From Pseudomonadales bacterium (GTDB taxonomy: Bacteria > Pseudomonadota > Gammaproteobacteria > Pseudomonadales > Azotimanducaceae): a DNA stretch of 64,000 nt. The first letter of the stretch is position 1, and every line of letters begins with the position of its first letter. The notes below the pieces were generated by a model. That model saw only the letters and a list, made by a program, of their open reading frames with translations, was not told the origin of the DNA and ran no database searches. The position numbers and the translations under genes are program-made. This document shows, in pieces, positions 1 to 7,215 of the stretch. The stretch is taken from assembly GCA_028285415.1 (NCBI GenBank), contig JANQPF010000033.1, forward strand, positions 124,001 to 188,000, read 5' to 3'.

Positions 1-493
1 TTGGATCATCTGTCCAAAACGTTTGTAGCCTGGCTACACGGAATGCTTCTATTGGTTCTACGAAGTTTCTATTCGGTGGATTGCCAGCCACCGTTAGTTC
101 TCCACCCGTATAGTCTTCAAGAATTCGTTCCAGCACCGGTCTGGCCGCGTCTGGCACGAATAGGGCGACTGTGAGTGCTTCATTCGGCTCCATCCGAACA
201 GCACCTGGCTTCATACCATCATCCTTTCGTTCTAGCTTGTCGACTTTTCGCTGCCGGACGATCTCTACCTCGACGTACTTTCCGCCTGCCGGTTCGATTC
301 CGTCTGGTGTTGGGGGGGACTGCTGATTCATAACAGCAAAGGCAGTCTCGAGTTCACGTCTCAATCGCGAGCCGTGTTCCTCTCGTATCCTCGGAGCGCT
401 CCCGCCGCCACGATATTGAGATGGGGCCTGGTATTCACCATCTCGCTTCCTCTGAGAGATATCGAGATGCGGGAGTGAGAACCGCTCGGTCAA
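1..493 (-). CDS. S8 (subtilisin-like) peptidase, IetS-like, 5' part only
   Basis: The reading frame opens with a TTG codon at 493-491 and runs off the left edge, giving about 164 residues. The start is chosen because AAGGA lies 9 nt upstream, inside the 3' end of the AAA ATPase gene, so translation of the two genes is probably coupled. The visible part begins LTERFSLPHLDIS, continues through an Arg/Gly-rich stretch (YRGGGSAPRIREEHG) and a region rich in Lys/Arg/Glu, and ends in RLQTFWTDDP. I recognise this as the N-terminal region preceding the subtilase domain in S8 peptidases that are paired with AAA ATPases (IetAS family, antitoxin/toxin-like and antiphage). No catalytic Asp/His/Ser is inside the window, so the protease assignment rests on N-terminal resemblance and on the partner gene. 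Confidence 0.72.
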   Translation of the reverse strand, partial: MTERFSLPHLDISQRKRDGEYQAPSQYRGGGSAPRIREEHGSRLRRELETAFAVMNQQSPPTPDGIEPAGGKYVEVEIVRQRKVDKLERKDDGMKPGAVRMEPNEALTVALFVPDAARPVLERILEDYTGGELTVAGNPPNRNFVEPIEAFRVARLQTFWTDDP

Positions 494-498
494 TTTCT

Positions 499-1491
499 TT
501 AATCCTTAAACAGAGCGTCTCGCATCTCCGCTCGCTCTTCCATGCGTTGCAATATATCGACCGTCGAGAGTTGGTCTTTTTCGTCCAAAATAGCTGTCTT
601 TACGGCATCCTCCGATGCCTGAACAACCTCTGCCTGACTCAACCCTCGTGCTGCCTCAATGAGCTTTTTCCACACCAGTCGAGGATGTTTCATCGGTCTA
701 ATGTTGGCAGTGATTAACTTCCTTATTTGCTCGTCGCTAGGTGCCGTGAATTCGAGTACAACATCGAACCGCCGAAGCAGCGCTTTATCCAGAAGCTCGG
801 GGTAGTTTGTTGCTGCAAGCACCACACTGTCTGTGGAATTGGTTTCTTCCATAAACTGGAGGAAGGAATTCAATACACGCCGCATTTCTGCAACATCATT
901 CGTTGAATCTCGCCGACTACCGACCGCGTCAAACTCATCGAAGAGATAGACGCCGCGTCTTGTATTTACTTCGTCAAAGACCAACCTCAACTTAGAGGCT
1001 GTTTCTCCCATGAATCTAGTGATCAGAGCATCGAGGCGAATGACAAAGAGAGGAATTCGCAGGGTATGCGCAAGACCTTCAGCTGTCATGGTTTTTCCCG
1101 ACCCAGGCGGGCCTACGAACAAGACCCTCCTATGAGGTGTTTTACCATGCTCTCGTAGCCAGCCCCTCTTTTGCTGTTCCCGCGTAAAGAGATTCAGCTT
1201 CGAACTCAGTTTGTTGCTTAGAACAACGTCCTTTAGGGCTACCCGTGGTTCTCGCATGACCAACATGCCGCTGAGGTCGCCCCGTGGTTTTGAAAAGGAA
1301 ACCGGAACGCTCGCTCCTCGACCGGTTCGATCACGTGCTTCATCTACCGCTGCCCTAATCTCTTCGGCTGTGGTTTTGTGACCACGCCTAGCCTCGGCAG
1401 CAGCAACCTGCAACGCGATTGAAAACAAGCGCTCATCATCGTCTTTCGCGCGGCTGCGAACTATTTCAAGAACTTGTTTGGCATTCGACAT
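499..1491 (-). CDS. AAA ATPase, IetA-like partner of the S8 peptidase
   Basis: A 330-residue AAA+ protein. An N-terminal helical domain (about 1-85) is followed by a classical AAA core: Walker A GPPGSGKT at about 127-134, Walker B VYLFDEFD at about 181-188, sensor-1 VVLAATN and a terminal LLRRFD arginine-finger box. The ATG at 1491 is preferred. The upstream ATG at 1503 has AAGG directly against it with no spacing, whereas the same motif sits 8-12 nt before 1491. In the IetAS family the ATPase restrains or directs a subtilisin-like protease, and pairs of this type were described as a plasmid stability/toxin locus and as phage defence. Here the peptidase follows directly on the same strand and the XRE regulator precedes it, suggesting a three-gene operon. 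Function in this host is inferred. Confidence 0.85.
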   Translation of the reverse strand: MSNAKQVLEIVRSRAKDDDERLFSIALQVAAAEARRGHKTTAEEIRAAVDEARDRTGRGASVPVSFSKPRGDLSGMLVMREPRVALKDVVLSNKLSSKLNLFTREQQKRGWLREHGKTPHRRVLFVGPPGSGKTMTAEGLAHTLRIPLFVIRLDALITRFMGETASKLRLVFDEVNTRRGVYLFDEFDAVGSRRDSTNDVAEMRRVLNSFLQFMEETNSTDSVVLAATNYPELLDKALLRRFDVVLEFTAPSDEQIRKLITANIRPMKHPRLVWKKLIEAARGLSQAEVVQASEDAVKTAILDEKDQLSTVDILQRMEERAEMRDALFKD

Positions 1492-1559
1492 GCTAAGCAC
1501 CATCCTTGTGCACTGACATGTTAACGTATCTCACTCCGTACGCTTGAACTAGAGAAATC

Positions 1560-1838
1560 TCATCTGGGAACAAAATTGACCTCCAGTTCGTAGCCGACTG
1601 CTTTTGCGTACGCCTGCACTGTAGAGACAGCCGGTGACACGTCTGAATTCTCGCTTTCAAGGCGCGATATATGAGTACGACTCGTTCCCAACCTTTCGGC
1701 GACTTGCAGTTGCGTCAAGCCCGCTGCTTTCCTTAGGCTGACGAGCTTGCGTTTCAAGGTTGACCCATCGGTTGTCTTTGGTGAATCCAACTTCTTCGGT
1801 CTATCGACACAGTTTGGCGTTTTTTTGATATTGCTCAT
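1560..1838 (-). CDS. XRE-family helix-turn-helix regulator
   Basis: A 92-residue protein. A charged, probably disordered N-terminus (about 1-27) precedes a Cro/CI-type helix-turn-helix: LKRKLVSLRKAAGLTQLQVAERLGTSRTHISRLES, described here in pieces, covers about residues 28-62, with GLTQLQVAERLG and SRTHISRLE as its two diagnostic helices. The C-terminus (AYAKAVGYELEVNF) resembles HigA-type antitoxins. No toxin gene of the HigB type lies beside it. Instead it is the first gene of a minus-strand run into the AAA ATPase and S8 peptidase, 56-68 nt ahead of the ATPase. A perfect 8+8 bp palindrome sits just upstream of its start codon, so autoregulation of the whole operon is likely, much like control proteins of restriction systems. 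The regulatory role is inferred. Confidence 0.82.
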   Translation of the reverse strand: MSNIKKTPNCVDRPKKLDSPKTTDGSTLKRKLVSLRKAAGLTQLQVAERLGTSRTHISRLESENSDVSPAVSTVQAYAKAVGYELEVNFVPR

Positions 1839-1845
1839 CTTGGCA

Positions 1846-1865
1846 GCGTATCATATTTGATACGC
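1846..1865. promoter_or_regulatory. Palindromic operator candidate upstream of the XRE gene
   Basis: GCGTATCA and TGATACGC form a perfect 8-bp inverted repeat around a 4-nt centre (TATT). It lies 8 nt upstream of the XRE start codon. Size and position fit the operator of a Cro/CI-type dimer that represses its own promoter. Confidence 0.5.
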
Positions 1866-1997
1866 TGAGTCGATTCTGGAGGTATCTTGGGGAAGGCCTT
1901 CCCCCTGCTTCTACTCCGCATACGCGGATTTTCCGGCACCCCCTTCGAGCGGGGACACCCCGCAACGCCCCGGAGGAAGGGGCATTGCATCCCCTCA

Positions 1998-2068
1998 GAA
2001 TCAAGGAAAATGACGGTTTCCACCTGAACCGCTTCGCGGGGCGGACCCTCCGCAATTTTCCTTGATTC
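1998..2068. repeat. 14-bp inverted repeat, 43-nt spacer
   Basis: GAATCAAGGAAAAT (1998-2011) is the exact reverse complement of ATTTTCCTTGATTC (2055-2068). The spacer contains CCGCTTCGCGG, which can itself fold. The arms are too far apart for one ordinary repressor dimer. They would form a stable fold in single-stranded DNA or RNA. Confidence 0.75.
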
Positions 2069-2099
2069 TTTCACCCCCGCCTCGTCGCCCGAGTCGGCA

Positions 2100-2136
2100 G
2101 AGGTTCATGCGCGGCGCTTTGCGCTGCTCGAACCTC
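2100..2136. repeat. Long imperfect hairpin before ardC
   Basis: The outer arms GAGGTTC (2100-2106) and GAACCTC (2130-2136) are perfectly complementary. Inside them GCGC-TTT-GCGC closes the loop, with a two-base bulge and one mismatch between. The hairpin ends 13 nt before the AAGGAAGG ribosome binding site of ardC, so it could act in the 5' untranslated region or as single-stranded DNA. Confidence 0.7.
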
Positions 2137-2160
2137 AATTACCGAAAGGAAGGTGACATC

Positions 2161-3063
2161 ATGGGAAAGAACTCAAACCAGCGAGACATCTACGCAGAGA
2201 TCACGGGCAAGATTATTTCAATACTCGAAGGCTTGGAGCCAGGCGGCTGGGAAGCGCCTTTTGCATGTTTAGCGGCGCAGGGCCTGCCGTTTAACCCGAT
2301 CACCGGGCAGCAATATCATGGGGTCAACATCCCGGCGCTGTGGGTCGCCCAACAGGAAAAAGAGTTTGCCAGCAACTACTGGGCCACCTTCAATCAATGG
2401 AAAGACCAGGGTGTTTGCGTTCGCAAGGGTCAGCGGGCTAGCAGAATCATTTTTTATAAGACGCTTGTGAAATCGGACGAGAACGATAACGGCGAAGTTG
2501 CTGAGCAGGTCTCGATACCGATGCTTCGCTGCTACAACGTATTCAATGCCGATCAGGTTGAAGGGTACGAGCACGCTGTGCCAGAACAGAACAAGACTGA
2601 TTCAGTCAATCGAATAGAAGCTGTCGAGACATTCTGTCTTCGCACGGGCGCTGACATTCGCTGTGGTGGTACGGCCGCGTATTACCATCGCAGCGAGGAC
2701 TTCATCAACATCCCCGATTCAATCGCCTTTCGAGATACGACCACGGCAAACGCGACGGATAACTACTATGCAACGTTGCTACATGAACTCACTCACTGGA
2801 CGGGGGCACCGCATCGGCTGGATCGTGATAAAGCCCGAAACCAATCGGAGCGACATAAGTACGCGTTCGAGGAACTGATTGCCGAACTCGGAGCCGCGTT
2901 CCTCTGCGCGCAACTGGGGATCACGCAAACCCCCCGCGAAGATCACGCGCATTACCTCATGAGCTGGCTCCAGGCCCTCAGAAATGACAACAAATACATC
3001 TTTCAGGCTTCCGCCGCAGCTGCGCGCGCCTGCGAGTATCTGAATGTCTTTCAAGAATCGTAA
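2161..3063 (+). CDS. ArdC-type antirestriction protein (ssDNA-binding domain plus zincin-like peptidase domain)
   Basis: A 300-residue protein. The start at 2161 has AAGGAAGG 8 nt upstream; the longer frame beginning at 2062 would run through the hairpin region. The N-terminal half matches the ArdC N-terminal (DUF1738) domain, with signatures WEAPF, LPFNPITGQQYHGVN and NQWKDQGVCVRKGQ, which binds single-stranded DNA. The C-terminal half holds a zinc-peptidase motif HELTH (about residues 208-212) followed by TGAPHRLDRD and EELIAELGAAF. ArdC proteins of conjugative plasmids protect incoming single-stranded DNA from restriction enzymes. Its place in an element that also carries a recombinase fits protection of DNA on arrival. 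Transcribed away from the defence operon. Confidence 0.88.
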   Translation: MGKNSNQRDIYAEITGKIISILEGLEPGGWEAPFACLAAQGLPFNPITGQQYHGVNIPALWVAQQEKEFASNYWATFNQWKDQGVCVRKGQRASRIIFYKTLVKSDENDNGEVAEQVSIPMLRCYNVFNADQVEGYEHAVPEQNKTDSVNRIEAVETFCLRTGADIRCGGTAAYYHRSEDFINIPDSIAFRDTTTANATDNYYATLLHELTHWTGAPHRLDRDKARNQSERHKYAFEELIAELGAAFLCAQLGITQTPREDHAHYLMSWLQALRNDNKYIFQASAAAARACEYLNVFQES

Positions 3064-3154
3064 AACTCGCGCGTGGGAAAAGCAGCTTGTCTTTCCCAAT
3101 GTCACGCTCTGTGTCGAGTAAAGGAACTGTCCACCATATAAATCGGGAGGAGCT

Positions 3155-3442
3155 ATGCAGCCAAACACTAAAAAGTACCTACCACTCGTCGAAGGTCTTT
3201 CCATCTCTCGCGAAGAGAAGGAACAACTCATTCGCGATGTAATTGCGATCATGCAGGCTTTTGTGGACAGAGCCTATGGTCTTGACCCCGTTCAACGAAG
3301 TCGTGGATATCTCGACGTGAGTGATTTACAGAATCAAAACTCATCGATGGATTCAAAATCAATCACTACAAGCGCATTTAGGTGCGCTGCTAACGAAAAC
3401 CAGCCTGCTAGTGCTGGAGAAAGGTCAAGCTATGGCAACTAA
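3155..3442 (+). CDS. Small unknown protein preceding the serine recombinase
   Basis: A 95-residue protein with a strong GGGAGGAG ribosome binding site directly before its ATG. The first half is amphipathic and helical (LSISREEKEQLIRDVIAIM, then AFVDRAYG); the second half is Ser/Asn-rich and looks disordered. It overlaps the recombinase start at 3432 by 11 nt, so the two are translationally coupled. I recall small proteins with a comparable FVD-A-FG helix before large serine recombinases in other proteobacterial elements, but cannot check this. A recombination accessory or directionality role would be a guess from position alone. Confidence 0.62.
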   Translation: MQPNTKKYLPLVEGLSISREEKEQLIRDVIAIMQAFVDRAYGLDPVQRSRGYLDVSDLQNQNSSMDSKSITTSAFRCAANENQPASAGERSSYGN

Positions 3443-4988
3443 TCGCATCAAGGCCGTCACGTATTGCCGGGTCAGCTCAGACAAGCAAGTTCGTACTGGC
3501 CACGGTCTTAGCTCGCAGGACGTTCGCTGCCGCGAATATGCCAGTCGCATGGGTTACGAGGTTATTGCCAGCTACCAGGATGAAGGCCAGTCCGGAAAAC
3601 TCATGGACCGGCCTAAGCTAAAAGAGATGCTCGCCGATCTTAAGAAGAGCCGGGAGCAAATCGTTGTCATCATTGATGACATCTCCAGGCTTGCACGCGA
3701 TGTCCAAACTCATATTGCTCTGCGTAGCGCGATATTGTCTGCGGGTGGAAAGTTAGAGAGCCCGTCGATTGAGTTTGGTGAGGACTCAGACAGCCGCCTG
3801 GTAGAACACCTGTTGGCCTCTGTGGCTGCGCATCAAAGAGAGAAGAATGCCGAACAAGTTCGCAATCGAATGCGCGCGCGGGCTCAACAAGGGTTTTGGG
3901 TGGCACCGCCGCCAGTCGGTTATCAGTTTCAGAAAATCAGCTCAAACCAAAGCTTGATTGTCCGTAAGGAGCCGCAAGCCAGTATCGTGCAGGAAGCGCT
4001 GGAATCGTTCGCAAGCGGTCGTTTCGAAACACAGACGGAGATAAAGGATTTTCTTGAAAGCCACGTTGAGTTTCCCAGAGGGCGTGACGGAAAGGTTCAC
4101 TACCAGCGCATCAAAGCCATGCTGACACACCCGCTATACTCAGGCCGCATCACGCTGCCGAAGTGGGATATTTACAACGTCAAAGGGAAGCACGAGGCGC
4201 TCATTTCGTACGAGACCTACCTGAAGAACCAGGATCGCCTCAGAGGTGTTGCGAAGGCTCCGGCCCGCAAAGACCTAAGCCTGGACTTCCCCTTGCGTGG
4301 TTTTGTCAGTTGCAGTGGGTGTGGCGAACCGCTCACCTCAGGCCATACCAAGGGCCGCTACAAACACTACCCATATTATTTTTGTCATCGCAAAACCTGC
4401 AGCGAGTATGGTAAGGCCATTAAGAAAGACCAACTTGAGAGCGACTTCGACGAACTGCTGAACAACCTCCGGCCATCACAGGAGGTCTTTGAACTCGCCA
4501 AACGAACCTTCGATGACCTGTGGGAAGACCGAAAGGAGAAAGCCAAAGGCGAAGTGCTCTCTTTGAAAGCCAAACTGGCAGAAGTCGCGAAGCAGTCCGA
4601 TAATCTTGTTGCGCATATTGCCGGGAACGACAATGGATCGATCATCCTCGCGTACGAACGTAAGCTCCGAGACTTGGAGGAACAGCGGATTGTTTTAGAG
4701 GAGAAGATTGAGAATACCAGGCATCCAACCACCGACCATAGCACGACCTTTAGAACCGCCTATAAATTGCTCGAAAACCCAGTGTTTATGTGGCATTCAG
4801 AGCGATTGGAAGATAAAAGAACAGTCCTGAGAACGGTATTTACCAGCCGGATGCCCTACTGCCGAGAAGAAGGGTTTAGAACCGCCCCAATCGCCCTTCC
4901 GTTCAGGGTTTTGAGGGTGATCGAAGGTGGTAAGTCTCCTATGGTGCCCAGGAGAGGACTTGAACCTCCACGGGGTTGCCCCCACTAG
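3432..4988 (+). CDS. Large serine recombinase (site-specific integrase)
   Basis: A 518-residue protein starting at ATG 3432 with AAAGG 8 nt upstream. Order of parts: resolvase catalytic domain with YCRVSSDKQ (nucleophile Ser15 by analogy with resolvase), DEGQSGKLMDRPKL and DDISRLARD; recombinase domain with GFWVAPPPVGY; zinc-ribbon CSGCGEPL...YFCHRKTC; then a Glu/Lys-rich coiled coil. Large serine recombinases cut and rejoin att sites without strand homology requirements. The last 15 codons (from VPRRGLEPP) are read antisense through the tRNA-Leu gene at 4942-5028, and the stop codon is inside it. The att site therefore probably overlaps the recombinase 3' end, and excision would change the C-terminus. 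Confidence 0.93.
   Translation: MATNRIKAVTYCRVSSDKQVRTGHGLSSQDVRCREYASRMGYEVIASYQDEGQSGKLMDRPKLKEMLADLKKSREQIVVIIDDISRLARDVQTHIALRSAILSAGGKLESPSIEFGEDSDSRLVEHLLASVAAHQREKNAEQVRNRMRARAQQGFWVAPPPVGYQFQKISSNQSLIVRKEPQASIVQEALESFASGRFETQTEIKDFLESHVEFPRGRDGKVHYQRIKAMLTHPLYSGRITLPKWDIYNVKGKHEALISYETYLKNQDRLRGVAKAPARKDLSLDFPLRGFVSCSGCGEPLTSGHTKGRYKHYPYYFCHRKTCSEYGKAIKKDQLESDFDELLNNLRPSQEVFELAKRTFDDLWEDRKEKAKGEVLSLKAKLAEVAKQSDNLVAHIAGNDNGSIILAYERKLRDLEEQRIVLEEKIENTRHPTTDHSTTFRTAYKLLENPVFMWHSERLEDKRTVLRTVFTSRMPYCREEGFRTAPIALPFRVLRVIEGGKSPMVPRRGLEPPRGCPH
4942..4988. other. Probable attachment-site junction (tRNA-Leu 3' end)
   Basis: Foreign-looking genes end exactly at the 3' part of tRNA-Leu(CAG), and the recombinase frame terminates in it. 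Integration elements often use tRNA 3' ends, with the arriving copy restoring the tRNA. The second copy of the core would lie left of this window, so the exact crossover cannot be defined here. Confidence 0.45.
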
Positions 4989-5028
4989 CACCTGAAGCTA
5001 GCGTGTCTACCAATTTCACCACCTGGGC
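4942..5028 (-). tRNA. tRNA-Leu (anticodon CAG)
   Basis: Read on the minus strand from 5028, the acceptor arm GCCCAGG pairs with CCTGGGC. The D arm contains GAAATTGGTAGACAC and the anticodon stem CTAGC/GCTAG encloses TTCAGGT, with anticodon CAG at 4994-4992. A long variable arm and GGTTCAAGTC T-loop follow, and CCA is encoded at the 3' end. The 87-nt length and large variable arm fit a class II leucine tRNA. Confidence 0.96.
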
Positions 5029-5070
5029 GTGGGTGGCGGACTATATTGAAATCGACTGAAGGGGTCAACG

Positions 5071-7215
5071 TTGCCGAAACGGCGAATGACAGGGCGTAAC
5101 CGCTACACCGCGCGTGAGGTGCTGGACCTCATCGCCTCCCAGGACGGTCCCGTCAGCTGGCGCGAGCTTGTCGGCCTTGCCGCAGCGGATGATCCCCGCT
5201 CGATCACGCAGCTGCGGCAGATGCTCAAAGGTCTGCAGCGCAGCGAAGAGCTGGAGCGAGACCATCTCGGGGCGTATCACCTTCCGGATCAGGGAGAAGT
5301 GGTTGAAGGTATCGTCCGGCGCAGCGGTCGCCAGCTCAGCGTTGAAGGCGTGGCGATTGAAGATCCACAGCGCTTCTCGCTGCGCGCCGGAGACGTTGTC
5401 GCCGTGCGGCTGCAGGGTGAGCACGCGCGGATCGTGAATGTCATCAGTCACGCCGCTGAACCGGTCACCGGCATTCTGCACTGGCAGGGTAAGTACCCTT
5501 ACGTGGAGGGGTTGGGTGACTATCGGGGCCGGGTTTCTCTGCTTGAACCACCCCTGGAAGGCCGGCATGGCGATACGGTCCAGGTGCGCATCGTGGACCG
5601 TGATCGGCGTGGCCTGGTCGGGATCTGTGAGGGTCTCCTGCTCGACACGGACGCGCCGGTGCTCGACCAGGCCATCGAAACGGCGCTGGCGGGTGCCCAC
5701 ATACCGTCAGAGTGGCCGGCGGAAGTGACGCAGGCCGCGGCCGCGTTGCCGCAGCGGGTTCAGGGCGGACGGTTCAGCGCGCGGGAAGACCTGCGGGAGC
5801 TGCCGCTCGTGACCATCGACGGGGAGACCGCGCGAGACTTCGATGATGCCGTTTTCGCCGAACCCCTCGGGCGCGGCAAAGGCTGGCGGCTCGTTGTTGC
5901 CATCGCAGATGTCGGGCACTACGTGCGGCCGGGTTCGGCCATCGATCGCGAAGCGATCAATCGGGGGACGTCGGTTTATTTTCCCGAGCGGGTTGTGCCC
6001 ATGCTGCCCGAAGCGCTCTCCAATGAGCTCTGTTCTCTGAAACCCGATGTGCCGCGGCTCGCGGTGGCGGTTGATATGCAGGTGAACAGCAAAGGTGAGG
6101 TCCGTTCCTATGCCTTCTGCGAAGCGGTGATCCATTCCCATGCTCGTCTGACGTATGACGAAGTTCAGGCGTTTCTCGATGACGGCAAACCGCTCCCCGT
6201 GGACGATGCTGCCGTGCGCAATTCCGTGACGGCGCTCGCCGAGCTTCATGACGCCTTTCGCTCGGCCAGAACGCAGCGGGGCGCGCTGGACTTCGCCACC
6301 AACGAGGGCGCGCTCGAACTCGAGAGTGGTCGGGTGAAGGCAATCCATCCGGTGACGCGACTCGACGCGCACCAGCTCATTGAGGAAGCCATGATTGCGG
6401 CGAACGTCTGCGCTGCCCGCTTCCTCGAAGACCATGAGCAACCCGCGCTCTACCGCATTCACGAACCTCCCGATGCCAGCAAAATGGAAGAGCTGCGCCA
6501 GGCGCTGGCTCACGCCGGCGTGCGTCTGCCGCCGGGAGACGTCACTCCCGGCGCGCTGCAGCAGGCGCTCGAGCGACTGCCGGAACACGCGGATCCCGCA
6601 CTCTATGCCCAGCTTGCGCTGCGCAGCTTGCAGCAGGCGGTCTATACGCCTGCCAACGCCGGTCACTACGGATTGGCGCTGGAGCGCTACATGCACTTTA
6701 CCTCCCCCATACGCCGCTACCCCGATCTGGTTGTGCACCGGGCCATCAAGGCGACGCTGGCGCGCACTCAGGGTAGAAAAGTCAAAGGCGCGCTGCCTTC
6801 GATGGATGAGCTGCATCAGCTCGGCGGCGCTTGTTCGCACAACGAGCGGCGCGCTGAAAGCGCAGCGTGGCTCGTAGACGCGTGGCTCAAGTGTGATTAC
6901 CTCATTGATCGTATTGGCGACAAGCTCGCGGGCAAGGTTGCCGGTGTGACCGAGTTTGGTCTCTTCGTCGATCTCGAGGGGTACTACGTGCAGGGTCTCC
7001 TGCACATCTCGGGGCTGGGCAACGACTACTACATCTATCATCCGCGCACCCAGGCTCTCGTCGGCGAGCGCAGCGGGCGCTCGTTTGCGCTCGGGGACAA
7101 GCTTGACGTCATCGTCCGCGACATCGAGCCGCCTCAGGGTCGCATCGATCTCGAGCTGCCGGGGCATGCCAACCGGCGTGACGGCAAGCGTAAGGGTAAG
7201 CGGGGCCGGCGGTGA
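5071..7215 (+). CDS. rnr: Ribonuclease R
   Basis: A 714-residue 3'-to-5' exoribonuclease that degrades structured RNA, including rRNA, mRNA and defective messages during trans-translation. A winged-helix N-terminus (about 8-75) is followed by cold-shock domains. The RNB catalytic domain begins around LVTIDGETARDFDDAVFAE, whose Asp cluster binds the metal ions, and continues through IADVGHYVRPG and TSPIRRYPDLVVHRA. An S1 domain (about 630-700, GKVAGVTEFGLFVDLEG) and a basic tail (RRDGKRKGKRGRR) complete it. The TTG start has GAAGGGG 7 nt before it; ATG at 5086 is the alternative. The next gene, rlmB, overlaps by 4 nt, a common gammaproteobacterial pair. Confidence 0.95.
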   Translation: MPKRRMTGRNRYTAREVLDLIASQDGPVSWRELVGLAAADDPRSITQLRQMLKGLQRSEELERDHLGAYHLPDQGEVVEGIVRRSGRQLSVEGVAIEDPQRFSLRAGDVVAVRLQGEHARIVNVISHAAEPVTGILHWQGKYPYVEGLGDYRGRVSLLEPPLEGRHGDTVQVRIVDRDRRGLVGICEGLLLDTDAPVLDQAIETALAGAHIPSEWPAEVTQAAAALPQRVQGGRFSAREDLRELPLVTIDGETARDFDDAVFAEPLGRGKGWRLVVAIADVGHYVRPGSAIDREAINRGTSVYFPERVVPMLPEALSNELCSLKPDVPRLAVAVDMQVNSKGEVRSYAFCEAVIHSHARLTYDEVQAFLDDGKPLPVDDAAVRNSVTALAELHDAFRSARTQRGALDFATNEGALELESGRVKAIHPVTRLDAHQLIEEAMIAANVCAARFLEDHEQPALYRIHEPPDASKMEELRQALAHAGVRLPPGDVTPGALQQALERLPEHADPALYAQLALRSLQQAVYTPANAGHYGLALERYMHFTSPIRRYPDLVVHRAIKATLARTQGRKVKGALPSMDELHQLGGACSHNERRAESAAWLVDAWLKCDYLIDRIGDKLAGKVAGVTEFGLFVDLEGYYVQGLLHISGLGNDYYIYHPRTQALVGERSGRSFALGDKLDVIVRDIEPPQGRIDLELPGHANRRDGKRKGKRGRR

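Larger units (their letters stand above)
1839..2160. other. Divergent intergenic region with several inverted repeats
   Basis: A 322-base region between the leftward XRE-ATPase-peptidase operon and the rightward ardC gene, with no convincing coding frame. From left to right it holds the XRE operator palindrome (1846-1865), a short GC hairpin GCGGGG-ACA-CCCCGC (1949-1963), a 14-bp perfect inverted repeat with a 43-nt spacer (1998-2068) and a long imperfect hairpin just before the ardC ribosome binding site (2100-2136). Promoters for both directions must lie here. The concentration of foldable sequence beside an antirestriction gene is unusual; origin-of-transfer or single-strand-promoter functions are possible but unproven. 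Confidence 0.6.

Noticed and set aside
1801-2074. Short minus-strand frames in the XRE-ardC gap
   Set aside because: They run across the hairpins and the XRE gene with no ribosome binding site and no protein-like pattern.
4797-4991. 64-codon frame antisense to the recombinase end and reading through tRNA-Leu
   Set aside because: Its sequence (LVGATPWRFKSSPGH) is a translation of the tRNA gene itself.
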